This document shows, piece after piece, positions 1 to 7,945 of a DNA stretch of 64,000 nucleotides (positions are counted from its first letter, which is position 1; every line of letters begins with the position of its first letter). The translations under genes were made by a program, and so were the position numbers. The stretch lies in assembly GCA_046351395.1 (NCBI GenBank), contig JAXLYP010000006.1:1-64000 (forward strand), in the 5' to 3' direction. Source of the stretch: CAYYKK01 sp046351395. Lineage in GTDB: Bacteria > Myxococcota_A > Polyangia > Polyangiales > Polyangiaceae. Below the pieces are notes generated by a model that saw nothing but the letters and a program-made list of their open reading frames with translations, searched no databases and had not been told where the DNA came from.

Positions 1-420
1 GCGCGCTTGCGCCACGGCGATCTCGAGCTCCGTCACCGTCTCCTGCGTGGAGGTGCGCCGGGCCGTGACCTCGCCGTCCTCGAACTCCGAGGCGTGGAGG
101 AGCGACGCGATGAACGCGGTCCCGACGGCGGGCGTCGACTCCGAGCTCCCGAGGCTTCGCCCTTTTCTCGGGCCGACGACCGCGGGTCGCCCGGCGACCG
201 ATCGCCTGCGTCGAGATGCGCGCGGATCCGGGGCGGGTCGCTTGCTCTCCTCGAGCAGCGCCGCGATTGCCTCCTTCGCCACGCCCGCCTCCGTGGGCTT
301 GGCCTCTTCGTCCTCCGTGATGGGATCCTCGAAGAGCACGGGCACGCTGTGCTTCCGACGGGGCTTCGGCGGGGCCGCGTCGGCCGCGCTCGCGTCGGTC
401 GGATCGTCGTCAGGGTGCAC
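1..420 (-). CDS. hypothetical protein, 3' end outside window
   Basis: Partial gene running off the left edge; 140 codons are visible from a GTG start. An in-frame TAG lies a few codons upstream of this GTG, so it is the first possible start in the frame. The N-terminus is charged (Asp-rich, then Pro/Lys/Arg), followed by an Ala/Glu-rich stretch (AKEAIAALLEESK) and a more folded-looking part (TAFIASLLHASEFEDGE). There is no signal peptide or membrane segment. I do not recognise a family. The strongly GC-biased third positions of this frame, compared with the Arg-rich shadow frames over the same bases, are why I take it as the real gene. Confidence 0.5.
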   Translation of the reverse strand, partial: MHPDDDPTDASAADAAPPKPRRKHSVPVLFEDPITEDEEAKPTEAGVAKEAIAALLEESKRPAPDPRASRRRRSVAGRPAVVGPRKGRSLGSSESTPAVGTAFIASLLHASEFEDGEVTARRTSTQETVTELEIAVAQAR

Positions 421-464
421 GGATCCACACTAAATCAGCGCGCGCAATTCTGACACCTCCATGA

Positions 465-533
465 GATCAACCGCCAAGACGAAAGGAGCTTGGTGGCTTC
501 GTTTTTGGCGCGTTCGCGTCTTGGCGGCTGATC
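465..533. repeat. 17-bp inverted repeat (hairpin) between divergent genes
   Basis: Arms at 465-481 (GATCAACCGCCAAGACG) and 517-533 pair with one mismatch around a 35-nt loop. The motif CTTGGCGGTTGATC resembles 'CGCCAAGACGCC'-type intergenic repeats. The right arm continues into a 43-bp stretch that recurs at the other end of the window (63594-63638). Confidence 0.6.
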
Positions 534-563
534 CTCTGGATGTGTCGGGATCGCGCGCTGACC
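521..563 (+). repeat. dispersed intergenic repeat, copy 1
   Basis: TTGGCGG[C]TGATCCTCTGGAT and the following ~22 bases recur at 63594-63638 with three substitutions and one 2-nt length difference. Both copies lie just outside coding sequence. This one overlaps the right arm of the 465-533 hairpin. Confidence 0.6.
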
Positions 564-615
564 GAGAACCTCGGGAGTGTAAGCCGGGCTCTCGGCTGCT
601 CGTTTCTCGGGCCCA

Positions 616-1275
616 ATGCGCTCGCTCCTGCTTCGGCTTCTGGTCGGTCTCGGGGTGTGTCTCTCGGCGAGCCCGGCGCTCGCGGACGGAGGGGCGCCGC
701 TGACGATCGCCGCCCCCGCGGAGCCTCCCGCGGCGCCGCTCGTCACGGCGACGGCACCTCCCCCGCCGATCGCGACGGCGCCTCCCGTTTCCAAGGCGGC
801 TCCGCCGCGCAAGCAGGCCGAGCCGAACCGACGGCCGAGGCGGTGGTACGGCTGGCAGGTCCTGCTCGTGCACGGCTTGAGCGACGCGATCGCAGTGGGC
901 GGCCTCATCGGCATGGAGTGGGACGTGGGCGGCGGCTTCATCGCGACCACCCTCAGCCCCATCTTCCGCGGCCTCGCGACGGGAATCCTCGAGGCCGCGC
1001 ACGACGACACCGCCGCGGGCGTCCTGTGGGGCTCCGGCAGCTTTCTTCTACCCATCATCGGCGGCGCGGGGATGAGCGGCGCCATCGCTGGCGATCGAAC
1101 GCGCAAGGACTCGGAGGACGTCGAGCCCGTCTTCGCGCGGAGCTGGGGAGCGGGCATCCTCCTCGGCGGTTCGATCATGACGGCGATCGAGGCGAGCGTC
1201 GCGTTCGAGGACATGCCATCGAACATCGGGCTTCACCTCTCGCCGACGCACGTCTCCGTGGACGTGGCGTTCTGA
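616..1275 (+). CDS. small secreted/membrane protein, unknown function
   Basis: 219 residues. An N-terminal signal peptide (residues 1-23, MRSLLLRLLVGLGVCL..ALA) is followed by a Pro/Ala-rich linker (about 25-70) and a region with two or three hydrophobic Gly/Ala-rich segments (about 80-165: VLLVHGLSDAIAVGGL, GGFIATTLSP, FLLPIIGGAGMSGAIAG). The rest is short amphipathic strands ending in VSVDVAF, as in small outer-membrane or periplasmic proteins that end in an aromatic residue. I do not recognise a named family; small proteins of this kind are common in Polyangia. It is transcribed away from the upstream partial gene, with the hairpin repeat between them. Confidence 0.6.
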   Translation: MRSLLLRLLVGLGVCLSASPALADGGAPLTIAAPAEPPAAPLVTATAPPPPIATAPPVSKAAPPRKQAEPNRRPRRWYGWQVLLVHGLSDAIAVGGLIGMEWDVGGGFIATTLSPIFRGLATGILEAAHDDTAAGVLWGSGSFLLPIIGGAGMSGAIAGDRTRKDSEDVEPVFARSWGAGILLGGSIMTAIEASVAFEDMPSNIGLHLSPTHVSVDVAF

Positions 1276-1288
1276 CGAGCGGAGCGCT

Positions 1289-2385
1289 CTACCAGGCGTC
1301 CTCGTAGCCGTCGCCCGCGTCGATCCGGAGCCCGTCCGCGCGCGCTGGAGGGGTGTTCGCGCGCGCCTGCTCGAACACGCGGTCGGCCTCGTCCCGATCG
1401 AACGGACCGAGCGCGAGGACGTGCCGTCCTCCCGCGCGGAGGAAGCGCGGAGTCACGCCGTCGAACGAGAACGCACGCGCCGCCTCGTCGAGCGTGGCGC
1501 GCTCGTCGCGCCGCGCGAGCTCGACGAAATACGTCCGCTCGAGGAACATCGAGAGCGTCCCGATGTGCTCGTGCTGATCGTCGTCGAAGCCCACGCGATG
1601 ACCGAGGCAGAGCGTGCGCGCGCTCGGCTTGAGGATCGACCACCACCGCCCGATGACCCGCCCATCGCCGCGGGCTCCATCGCGACGCCGCCGACTCGAG
1701 GCCCGCGACGCGCGCGGGAGGAAGCGCCCGCGAGGCCGGACCCGAAGAAGGCCTTCGCGGGCTCGCACGACCCTCGGCGGTCGGCGCCGCGCCGACGCGG
1801 ATGCCTGCACAGATCGATCGCGCGCAGCGCGGCCGCGCCGCGTGCTCGTCGATGCGGATCGCCGACGCGGATGCGGTAGGCGATGTCCGGATCGGCGAGG
1901 CCCGAACACGCGATGCACGTCCGCTCGGTCGGGCAGGTCTTGAGGTCGGGTGATGCGGCGGCGCAGGATGCGCCCAGCGCATGCGCGTCGCTGCAACTCG
2001 GGCGGCTCAGCTCCACCAGTCGGGGCTCAGGCGCGCTGCTCGCCGCGGGCACGGACGCGGGCGCCCCCGGTCCGTTCGGATCGCCCGAGATCGGCGGCGT
2101 CGCCGGTCCCCGCGCGAGCCACACCGCGATCGCCGCGGCCGCGGCGACGCCCCCCGCGAGCGCGACGATGCGCGCGACAGACCTCTTCGGAGGCGCGGGC
2201 GGCGCGTCGGCCGACGGGCGTCGCGGCGCGCGCGCGGGCGGCTCACGCAGCGACGCTGGAAGCTCCACGTCCTCCACGCGCGCGTCGAGCACCTCGCGCG
2301 CCGTCGTGGGGATGAGCTCGCCCCGCTCGACGAGCGCTCGCTGCACGAGATCGTCGAGCCCGGGATCCGTGGGATCGTCCGTCAT
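1289..2385 (-). CDS. membrane protein partner of the ECF sigma factor (frameshifted; possible anti-sigma)
   Basis: The start ATG overlaps the stop of the sigma-factor gene (ATGA), so the two are translationally coupled. The N-terminal ~85 residues are charged and cytoplasmic (MTDDPTDPGLDDL). One transmembrane helix follows (about 86-103, IVALAGGVAAAAAIAVWL), then a Cys-containing outer part (CSDAHALGASC..TCPTERTCIACSG). This layout, plus the position after an ECF sigma gene, suggests a membrane anti-sigma factor; that is inference, as I see no named zinc-binding motif. The frame changes at about 1858, 1770 and 1650; the last frame (RVIGRWWSILK..DGYEDAW) runs to the stop at 1289. It is either decayed or carries assembly indels. 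Confidence 0.45.
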
Positions 2386-3044
2386 GATGCGCCTCCCTTC
2401 TCGAGGCCGCGTGAGGAGAGGAAGCTCTTCAGCTTCTTCATCGCGCGGACGCGGATCGCGCGGATGTTCTCGTTCGTCGTGGCCCAGCGGGTCGACAGAT
2501 CGCGCGAGACCGCGTTCGGCAGGCGGCCCTGCTTCTCTCCGACCTGGGTGTAGAGCGCGGTGACGCGGAGGATCTCGCGCTCGCGCTCCGACAGCGTGTC
2601 GAGCCCCTCGCGGACGAGCGCGACGTCCGCGCCATCGTCCGTCGCGGGCTCCTCCTCCACGTCCACGCGGACCCGCTCGAGGTAGGGCGTGGCGGAGACC
2701 TCGCGCAGCCGGTTCATGTGATCGGCGAGGAGGTGCGTCGCGATGCGCCCGAGCCACGCACGCGTCCGCGCCGCGGCGAGCTCCGCGCTCGTGGCTTCGG
2801 CGGGCTCGCGGAACGTGTGCGCGCGGTCGAACGCGCGGAGGAAGGTCTCCTGAACGAGATCTTCGGCCGAGAGCCCCGCCATGGAGAGGAGCGGGCCCTT
2901 TCTTCGCACGAGCACGCCGTAGAGCCACCGGACGTGCCGGCGATAGAAGGTGCCCTCGGCCTCGCGTGCGCGCGCGACGGACACGTCGCGCCCCGCCACG
3001 GAGGCGAGGAGCTCGGCGTCGGTCGGTTCGTCGTTCGGGGCCAT
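2382..3044 (-). CDS. RNA polymerase sigma factor, ECF/sigma-70 family
   Basis: 220 residues from the ATG chosen here (MAPNDEPTDAELL); an upstream GTG at 3098 would add 18 residues running into the palindromic promoter region. Region 2 is clear: FYRRHVRWLYGVLVRR, then the region 2.2 core DLVQETFLRAF. Region 4 is a helix-turn-helix (LSEREREILRVTALYTQ..LSTRWATTNENIRAIRVRAMKKLK). It therefore directs RNA polymerase to a specific promoter set. The spacing is that of ECF-like factors, though region 4 is slightly longer than usual. It is co-transcribed with the downstream membrane protein, the usual sigma/anti-sigma arrangement, and divergent from the SGNH/MBOAT genes. Confidence 0.8.
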   Translation of the reverse strand: MAPNDEPTDAELLASVAGRDVSVARAREAEGTFYRRHVRWLYGVLVRRKGPLLSMAGLSAEDLVQETFLRAFDRAHTFREPAEATSAELAAARTRAWLGRIATHLLADHMNRLREVSATPYLERVRVDVEEEPATDDGADVALVREGLDTLSEREREILRVTALYTQVGEKQGRLPNAVSRDLSTRWATTNENIRAIRVRAMKKLKSFLSSRGLEKGGAS

Positions 3045-3074
3045 GATCGTGCGCGAGAACCCCTTACGCGAAAC

Positions 3075-3099
3075 CGTGACACGCCGCTTCGGTGTCACG
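3075..3099. promoter_or_regulatory. palindrome in the divergent sigma/SGNH promoter region
   Basis: CGTGACAC and GTGTCACG form perfect 8-bp arms around a 9-nt spacer. The palindrome lies in the 74-bp gap between the divergent starts at 3044 and 3119, so it could be an operator for either or both genes. Its function is inferred from position only. Confidence 0.4.
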
Positions 3100-3118
3100 G
3101 ATCGACGTATCCGGGCCC

Positions 3119-3931
3119 ATGGTCATCCTCCGCCGCTTCCGCGTGTACCGCGACGCGTTCGTCGCGCTCGCCGCCGTGCTCTTCGTGGTGCTCCTCGCGC
3201 GCCAGCGCGCGCTCGAGATCGCCGCCGCGGCCGATCCGCTCCGCGGCGCGGACCTCGAGGGCGTCGCGTCGTTCGAGCAGCCCGGCGCGACCGAGGCGGC
3301 GCCCGAGGGATCCTCCTCGAGCGCGCTCCTCGCATCGAGCTCCGCGTCCGCGGTCGCTCCGCCGCGGGCTCGGCGGAGCGGCGCGGAGAAGGTGCTCGTC
3401 CTCGGGGACTCGATGGTCGAAGTGCTCTCTCCGTCGTTGAACGCCTACGCCGTGGCCAACGGCCACGAGCTCGTCCCGGCCATTTGGTACGGGTCCACCA
3501 CGGCGGCGTGGGCGCGGAGTCCAGAGCTTCCCCGCCTGCTCCGCGAGGTCGATCCGACGCTGGTCATCGTGGTCCTCGGCGCGTCGGAGCTCACCGCGCG
3601 CGACGTCGCGACGCACGCGCCGTTCATTCGAGCGATCGAGAAGCGCGTGGGCGCGCGCGACCTCGTGTGGGTCGGCCCGCCGAACTGGCGCGCGGACTCG
3701 GGCATCAACGATCTCCTCGAGGCGGAGCTCGGCGCGGACCGCTTCTTCCGGTCGGAGCACCTCGAGCTCACGCGCAAGCGCGACGGCATCCACCCAGACG
3801 CCGCCGGAGGTCGCGCGTGGACCGAGGCGCTCGTGGAGTGGCTCGCGCGATCGAGCCGCGTGCACCTCGAGCTCGCGCCGCCCTCGGCGTTCGGCCCACC
3901 TCCGCCGGCCCGTGTCCTCGGGGCGATGTGA
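3119..3931 (+). CDS. membrane-anchored SGNH/GDSL-like hydrolase (acyl-transfer partner of MBOAT)
   Basis: 270 residues from the ATG in MVILRRFRVY. An N-terminal membrane anchor (about 8-28, VALAAVLFVVLLA) is followed by a Ser/Ala-rich linker and an SGNH fold. Block I is VLVLGDSMVE with the nucleophile Ser, a later block is VIVVLGASEL, and the C-terminal DGIHPD supplies the Asp-x-x-His pair. Proteins of this shape beside an MBOAT act as periplasmic O-acyltransferases or esterases on exopolysaccharide or peptidoglycan (AlgJ/AlgX or PatB-type). The MBOAT gene starts one base after this stop, so the two form one unit. Confidence 0.7.
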   Translation: MVILRRFRVYRDAFVALAAVLFVVLLARQRALEIAAAADPLRGADLEGVASFEQPGATEAAPEGSSSSALLASSSASAVAPPRARRSGAEKVLVLGDSMVEVLSPSLNAYAVANGHELVPAIWYGSTTAAWARSPELPRLLREVDPTLVIVVLGASELTARDVATHAPFIRAIEKRVGARDLVWVGPPNWRADSGINDLLEAELGADRFFRSEHLELTRKRDGIHPDAAGGRAWTEALVEWLARSSRVHLELAPPSAFGPPPPARVLGAM

Positions 3932-3932
3932 C

Positions 3933-5366
3933 GTGCTCGGACTCGCTCACGATCCGAAGCACCCACTGCTGTTCCACACCGCGACGTTCGCCGCGCTCTT
4001 CGTGGTCTTCCTCGTCGGCCACGCGCTCCTCGCCGGTCGGAATCGCGCGCGCCTCGCGTGGATGCTCGCGTTCTCGCTCTTCTACTACTTTCGCTCCAAC
4101 GGCCTTTATACGGTCGTCCTCCTCGCCCTCGCGACGATCGATTGGCTCCTCGCGCGGTGGATCGACGCCGCGGAGCGACCGCGCGTGCGCAAGGCGCTCC
4201 TCGCGGCGTCCGTCACGTCGAACCTGCTCGCGCTCGGGTTCTTCAAGTACACGAACTTCTTCGGGGCGACGATCGCCGCCCTGCGCGGGCGTGCGTACGT
4301 GCCGCTCGATCTGTTCCTGCCCCTCGGGCTCTCGTTCCACGTCTTCCAGTCGATGAGCTACCTCATCGACGTCTACCGCCGGCGCTACGCGCCCACGACG
4401 AGCCTGTTCGAGTACGTCCTCTTCCTGAGCTTCTTTCCGCAGATCGTCGCGGGCCCGATCGTGCGCGCCCCGCACTTCTTCGGATCGATCCGACCGCTCC
4501 GTTCGCCGAGCCGCGCGGAGGTCGCGACGGCGCTCTTCCGGATCGTCCGGGGCGTCCTCAAGAAGGCCATCCTCGCGGACTACCTCGGGCTCTACTCCGA
4601 TCTGATCTTCGCCTCGCCGAAGACGTACTCCGGGCCCGAGGTGCTGCTCGGCGTCTACGCGTACACCCTCCAGATCTACTTCGACTTCTCGGGGTACTCG
4701 GACATGGCGCTCGGGATGGCGCGGCTCGTGGGCGTGAACCTTCCGGAGAACTTCGACGCGCCCTACGCGGCGCGCAGCATCACCGAGTTCTGGCGTCGGT
4801 GGCACGTGTCGCTGTCGGGCTGGCTGCGCGAGTACCTCTATGCCTCGCTCGGCGGCAACCGTCACGGGCGCGCGCGGCGCGCGTTGGCGCTCGTCGTGAC
4901 GATGCTCCTCGGGGGCCTCTGGCACGGCCCGTCGTGGACGTTCGTCGCCTGGGGAGGTCTCCATGGCGCGGCGCTCGTCGCCGACAAAGCGCTCTCGCGG
5001 CCCGAGCGACCGGCTCGGCGTCGAGGCTTTTTCGGCTGGCTGCTCACGCTCCACTTCGTCGCGCTCGGGTGGATTCTGTTCCGGGCCCAGACCTTCGGCG
5101 TCGCCGTGGACGTCGTGCGGCAGCTGTTCGTCGGCTGGTCGGACACGCCGCTCCTCGCGCTCGTCGAGGCGCGCGCGGGCGTCGTCGGCGCGCTCGCGAT
5201 CGGAGCCCTGGGGTGCGCGGTCCCCAGGGCCGCGGTCGATTGGATCGAGCGCCGCTCCGTGACGCTCCCCGTCGCCGCGAAGGGGGCCGCGTTCGGGGCG
5301 CTCACGCTCCTCGTGATCGCGGCCGATCGCGCCGAGGTCCGGCCGTTCCTGTATTTTCAGTTCTGA
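3933..5366 (+). CDS. MBOAT family O-acyltransferase (AlgI-like)
   Basis: 477 residues from a GTG start (VLGLAHDPKHPLLF) that sits 1 nt after the SGNH stop. It is a polytopic membrane protein with about ten hydrophobic segments. The family core is intact: LPLGLSFHVFQSMSYLIDVYR, FFPQIVAGPIVR, QIYFDFSGYSDMALGMA, FWRRWHVSLSGWLREYLY and the catalytic-His motif GGLWHGPSWTF. AlgI-type MBOATs move acyl groups, usually acetyl, across the inner membrane for a periplasmic transferase. Here that partner is probably the preceding SGNH protein. The acceptor glycan is unknown, as no polysaccharide genes adjoin. Confidence 0.88.
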   Translation: MLGLAHDPKHPLLFHTATFAALFVVFLVGHALLAGRNRARLAWMLAFSLFYYFRSNGLYTVVLLALATIDWLLARWIDAAERPRVRKALLAASVTSNLLALGFFKYTNFFGATIAALRGRAYVPLDLFLPLGLSFHVFQSMSYLIDVYRRRYAPTTSLFEYVLFLSFFPQIVAGPIVRAPHFFGSIRPLRSPSRAEVATALFRIVRGVLKKAILADYLGLYSDLIFASPKTYSGPEVLLGVYAYTLQIYFDFSGYSDMALGMARLVGVNLPENFDAPYAARSITEFWRRWHVSLSGWLREYLYASLGGNRHGRARRALALVVTMLLGGLWHGPSWTFVAWGGLHGAALVADKALSRPERPARRRGFFGWLLTLHFVALGWILFRAQTFGVAVDVVRQLFVGWSDTPLLALVEARAGVVGALAIGALGCAVPRAAVDWIERRSVTLPVAAKGAAFGALTLLVIAADRAEVRPFLYFQF

Positions 5367-5428
5367 ACGCGCTCACGCGCGCGCGGTCTCCTGTAAGGGA
5401 TCGATTGGTCTATCGTTTGGCGTCCTCG

Positions 5429-6223
5429 ATGCTGCGACGTGACCTCTTCCTCGCCGCCCCGCTCGCGCTCGCCGTCGTGGGGTGCGGGGGCGCGCTCGAC
5501 ACCCACGACCGCGCTCCGTCCCAGCTCGTGGCCGAGTGCATGGTCTCCTCGAACGGGAGCGACACGGTGCTCGTCGCCGGGCTCACGTCCTTCGGCGATG
5601 GAGAGCGGGTCGTACTGCACGAGCGCGATGCGGCCCTCACGCACGACGCGGCGGGTGAACACCGCCTCGCGTCGTTTGCCAGCGTCACCGCCTCGATCGG
5701 CGGCGATTCGACCGTTCAGACCTCGTATGGCACGAGCATCCCCGCGACGGTCGCTCCGACGCTCGGGCTCCTCCTCGACAACCGCCCCATCGTCTGGGCA
5801 ACGTTCACGCTGCCCACAGCGCCCACCCTGAAGGTCTCCGGGGAGCCCCGCGTGCTCGCGTGGGAGCCGTCGAACGAGGGCAAGCTCGTGTTGATCGCGG
5901 CGTGCGACGACGCGAGGCCGCCGGAGCGACGTCACGACCGTCTCCCCGGGGAGGGGGGCACCGTCCCGATCCCGATCGACCCGTCCACCTCGTCCATCGA
6001 GGTGACGAAGCTCGAGTCTCTTCTGTTCGGTGAGGCGTCCGAGCGCCGCACCCGGCAGCCCGGTGAGTGCACCACCATCCATGTCACCGCCGCGCGCTCG
6101 ACGCGCGGACCCGTCGCGCTCGGCATCCACGCGTCCTCGAGCTGCGTGCTCGAGCAGGTCCGATCCATCGTCTTCGATCGGACCGATGCCCGCACCGCGA
6201 ACCCCGCCGAGGAGCCTCGATGA
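5429..6223 (+). CDS. secreted lipoprotein, unknown function
   Basis: 264 residues. The signal peptide ends at a lipobox (LALAVVGCGG, Cys about residue 19), so the protein is probably a lipoprotein. The mature part is beta-rich (SDTVLVAGLTSFGDGERVVLHE..) and has scattered Cys residues (ECMV, AACDD, GECTT, SSCV) that could pair in the periplasm. No family recognised. Its TGA overlaps the ATG of the ferritin-like gene (ATGATGA), so the two are probably co-translated. Confidence 0.6.
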   Translation: MLRRDLFLAAPLALAVVGCGGALDTHDRAPSQLVAECMVSSNGSDTVLVAGLTSFGDGERVVLHERDAALTHDAAGEHRLASFASVTASIGGDSTVQTSYGTSIPATVAPTLGLLLDNRPIVWATFTLPTAPTLKVSGEPRVLAWEPSNEGKLVLIAACDDARPPERRHDRLPGEGGTVPIPIDPSTSSIEVTKLESLLFGEASERRTRQPGECTTIHVTAARSTRGPVALGIHASSSCVLEQVRSIVFDRTDARTANPAEEPR

Positions 6224-7125
6224 TGACACCCCGCAGATCGCTGGAAGTGCTGTTCCTCACCGTGCTGGGGACGTTCGGTGGTTGCTCCGCTGGGTGCTCC
6301 TGTCCGCCGCCGCAGTGGTCCCGATCCGTCCACCCCGTCGCGCCGGCGGGCGCCGCGAAGGCGGACGTCGCGCTGGATTGCGCTCGGATTTGCGGCCCGG
6401 GGGCCACGTGCGTCGAGACCCAGCTCCCGGACGGCACACCCGCGCTCGAGTGTGCCGGAGATCCCCCGCCGCCGTGCTACTCGGGGCGAAGGCCGCGCGG
6501 GCTCGTCGGATCGCGCACGACACGGAGGGCCGCCGCCCCGCGCGCGGGGGCGATGCTCGCGCAGATGGCGGAGCTCGAGGCGGCGAGCGCGTTCGCGTTC
6601 GAAGGTCTCGCCCGCGAGCTCGCCGCCTTCGGCGCGCCGACGGATCTCGTCACCCGGTGCCGGGTGGCGGCGGCGGAGGAGGCTCGCCACGCGCGCGTGG
6701 TGCGCGCGCACGCGCGCCGCCGCGGAGGGCGCCCGCGCGCCGTCAGGGTGACCGCCGCGGCGCCTCGCTCCCTCGCGGACCTCGCGATCGAGAACGCGCG
6801 AGAGGGGTGCGTCCTCGAGACGTTCGCGGCCCTGCACGCTGCGCACCACGCCGTGGCCGCGACGGACCCCCCGTTCGGCGCGGCGATGCGCGCCATCCCG
6901 CGCGACGAGGCGTCTCACGCGGCGATCGCGCGGGACATCGACGCGTGGGCGACGGCACGCCTCGATGCCGAGGAGCGCGCGCGCGTCGAGGCAGCCCATG
7001 TCGAGGCGTGGGCGTCTCTCGTCGTGGCCACGGATGGAGGGGCGGAGCCGGCGCTCGGAATGCCGTGCGGTCGGGCGCGCGCGGCGCTCGCCGCGGCGCT
7101 CCGCGAAGCGCTCGCCGCCGCCTGA
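6220..7125 (+). CDS. ferritin-like domain protein, secreted
   Basis: 301 residues. The signal/lipobox region (LFLTVLGTFGGCSAGCSC) is followed by a Cys-rich segment (CARICGPGATCVET) and, from about residue 110, a four-helix ferritin-like domain. Metal-ligand candidates are ELEAASAFAFEGLA, EEARHARVV (the ExxH pair), ENAREGCVLETF and DEASHAAIA. The spacing suggests a di-iron or other metal site. It overlaps the stop of the preceding lipoprotein gene. Exported ferritin-like lipoproteins of this type occur widely in Polyangia with no assigned function. The substrate is unknown. Confidence 0.6.
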   Translation: MMTPRRSLEVLFLTVLGTFGGCSAGCSCPPPQWSRSVHPVAPAGAAKADVALDCARICGPGATCVETQLPDGTPALECAGDPPPPCYSGRRPRGLVGSRTTRRAAAPRAGAMLAQMAELEAASAFAFEGLARELAAFGAPTDLVTRCRVAAAEEARHARVVRAHARRRGGRPRAVRVTAAAPRSLADLAIENAREGCVLETFAALHAAHHAVAATDPPFGAAMRAIPRDEASHAAIARDIDAWATARLDAEERARVEAAHVEAWASLVVATDGGAEPALGMPCGRARAALAAALREALAAA

Positions 7126-7136
7126 GCCTCCCAAAG

Positions 7137-7220
7137 CTCAGATTGTCTGCGTCAGTCTTCCCCGCGCGCTCCCCACACCCAACTCCTCCGAATCTACCGG
7201 TGATTCTAAACTGTCGGCGA
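7137..7220 (+). repeat. partial second copy of the miniature element
   Basis: CTCAGATTGTC..CAGTCTTCC..CGCGCTCC..CCAACTC..CGAATC.ACCG..TTCTAAAC.GTCGG aligns collinearly with the right half of the 7294-7478 element (7373-7469). It lacks the left terminal repeat. Confidence 0.5.
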
Positions 7221-7731
7221 TCTTCACGCCGTCGACCCGATAGTACGGAACGGTCGAGAGGTCGAAGCGCGTGGTCGGCATCCCGTCGTGTCCGCTAGAG
7301 CATCGACCGGTTCGAATCACCGAGTATTCACGCGATTTCAGGTGCGATCCACGCGGCCTCGTCGCTGTGCTCCTCAGATGGTCAGGAGCAGTCTTCCGGT
7401 GCGCGCTCCTCGGGCGCGCGCCTCCCTCCCAAACTCGCGCGAATCCACCGCAGCTTCAAACCGGTCGGTGCTCTAGCCACATCCGCTCCGCGCTGCGGAG
7501 GTTCGCGCCCATCGCTGTCATTGGACAGAACGCGTCTGCGCTCGAGACATCGCCGAGGTTCCCGCCGTGTGTCCCGCTCGTGACGAAAACGCGTCCCCCG
7601 GTGGCACACGCGCCGCCGATGACTGGCTCGTCGTTCCCGCACTCGAGGTCGGCCGAGCACGTGGTCTGGCAGAGGTCCGGCATGCACCTCGAGGCCGAGT
7701 GCACTCGAGCGCCCGAGCCCGAGTTCTCCAC
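7140..7731 (-). pseudogene. surface-protein gene disrupted by a miniature element
   Basis: Two collinear minus-strand pieces of one protein. The first (7731 to about 7479) reads CSADLECG..GGACATGGRVFVTSGTHGGNLG..SSADAFC, the start of the 'VFVTS..GNLGG..ADALC' domain common in myxobacterial surface proteins. The second (about 7290 to 7220) reads GMPTTRFDLSTVPYYRVDGVKIADS, which matches the following part of that domain. Between them lies the 7294-7478 inverted-repeat element; after the second piece the frame runs into another partial copy of the element. No N-terminal signal or full C-terminus remains. The family assignment is from memory of the motif, so the domain name is not certain. Confidence 0.5.
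7294..7478. mobile_element. ~185-bp miniature inverted-repeat element
   Basis: The left end GCTAGAGCATCGACCGGTT (7294-7312) and the complement of the right end (7478-7458, GGCTAGAGCACCGACCGGTTT) are near-identical. Similarity continues inward to about 45 bp, with small gaps. There is no transposase inside. It separates two pieces of one protein-coding gene, as an insertion would. I could not identify a convincing target-site duplication. Confidence 0.55.
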
Positions 7732-7945
7732 GCGGCTGGACGCTGCGAGGGAGAGCCGCAGATCGAATGTCGTACGCGCTCGCCGCGTCCGGTGGAGGGC
7801 AGCTCGCGCTCCTCGACACGCGGCCGCGCAGCCGGTTAGCCTTCCGCCCCTCGTGTCATGGACGACCGCGCTCGCGTGCGCGTTGTGGCTCGGGCCGGTA
7901 GGCCCTTCGCAGCTCCTCGTTCACCGCGTTCGCGGGCGGGAGGGG

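Noticed and set aside
7249..7325. Possible tRNA gene suggested by GGTTCGAATC
   Set aside because: No acceptor stem pairing, no anticodon arm and no CCA-end context; the sequence belongs to the inverted-repeat element.
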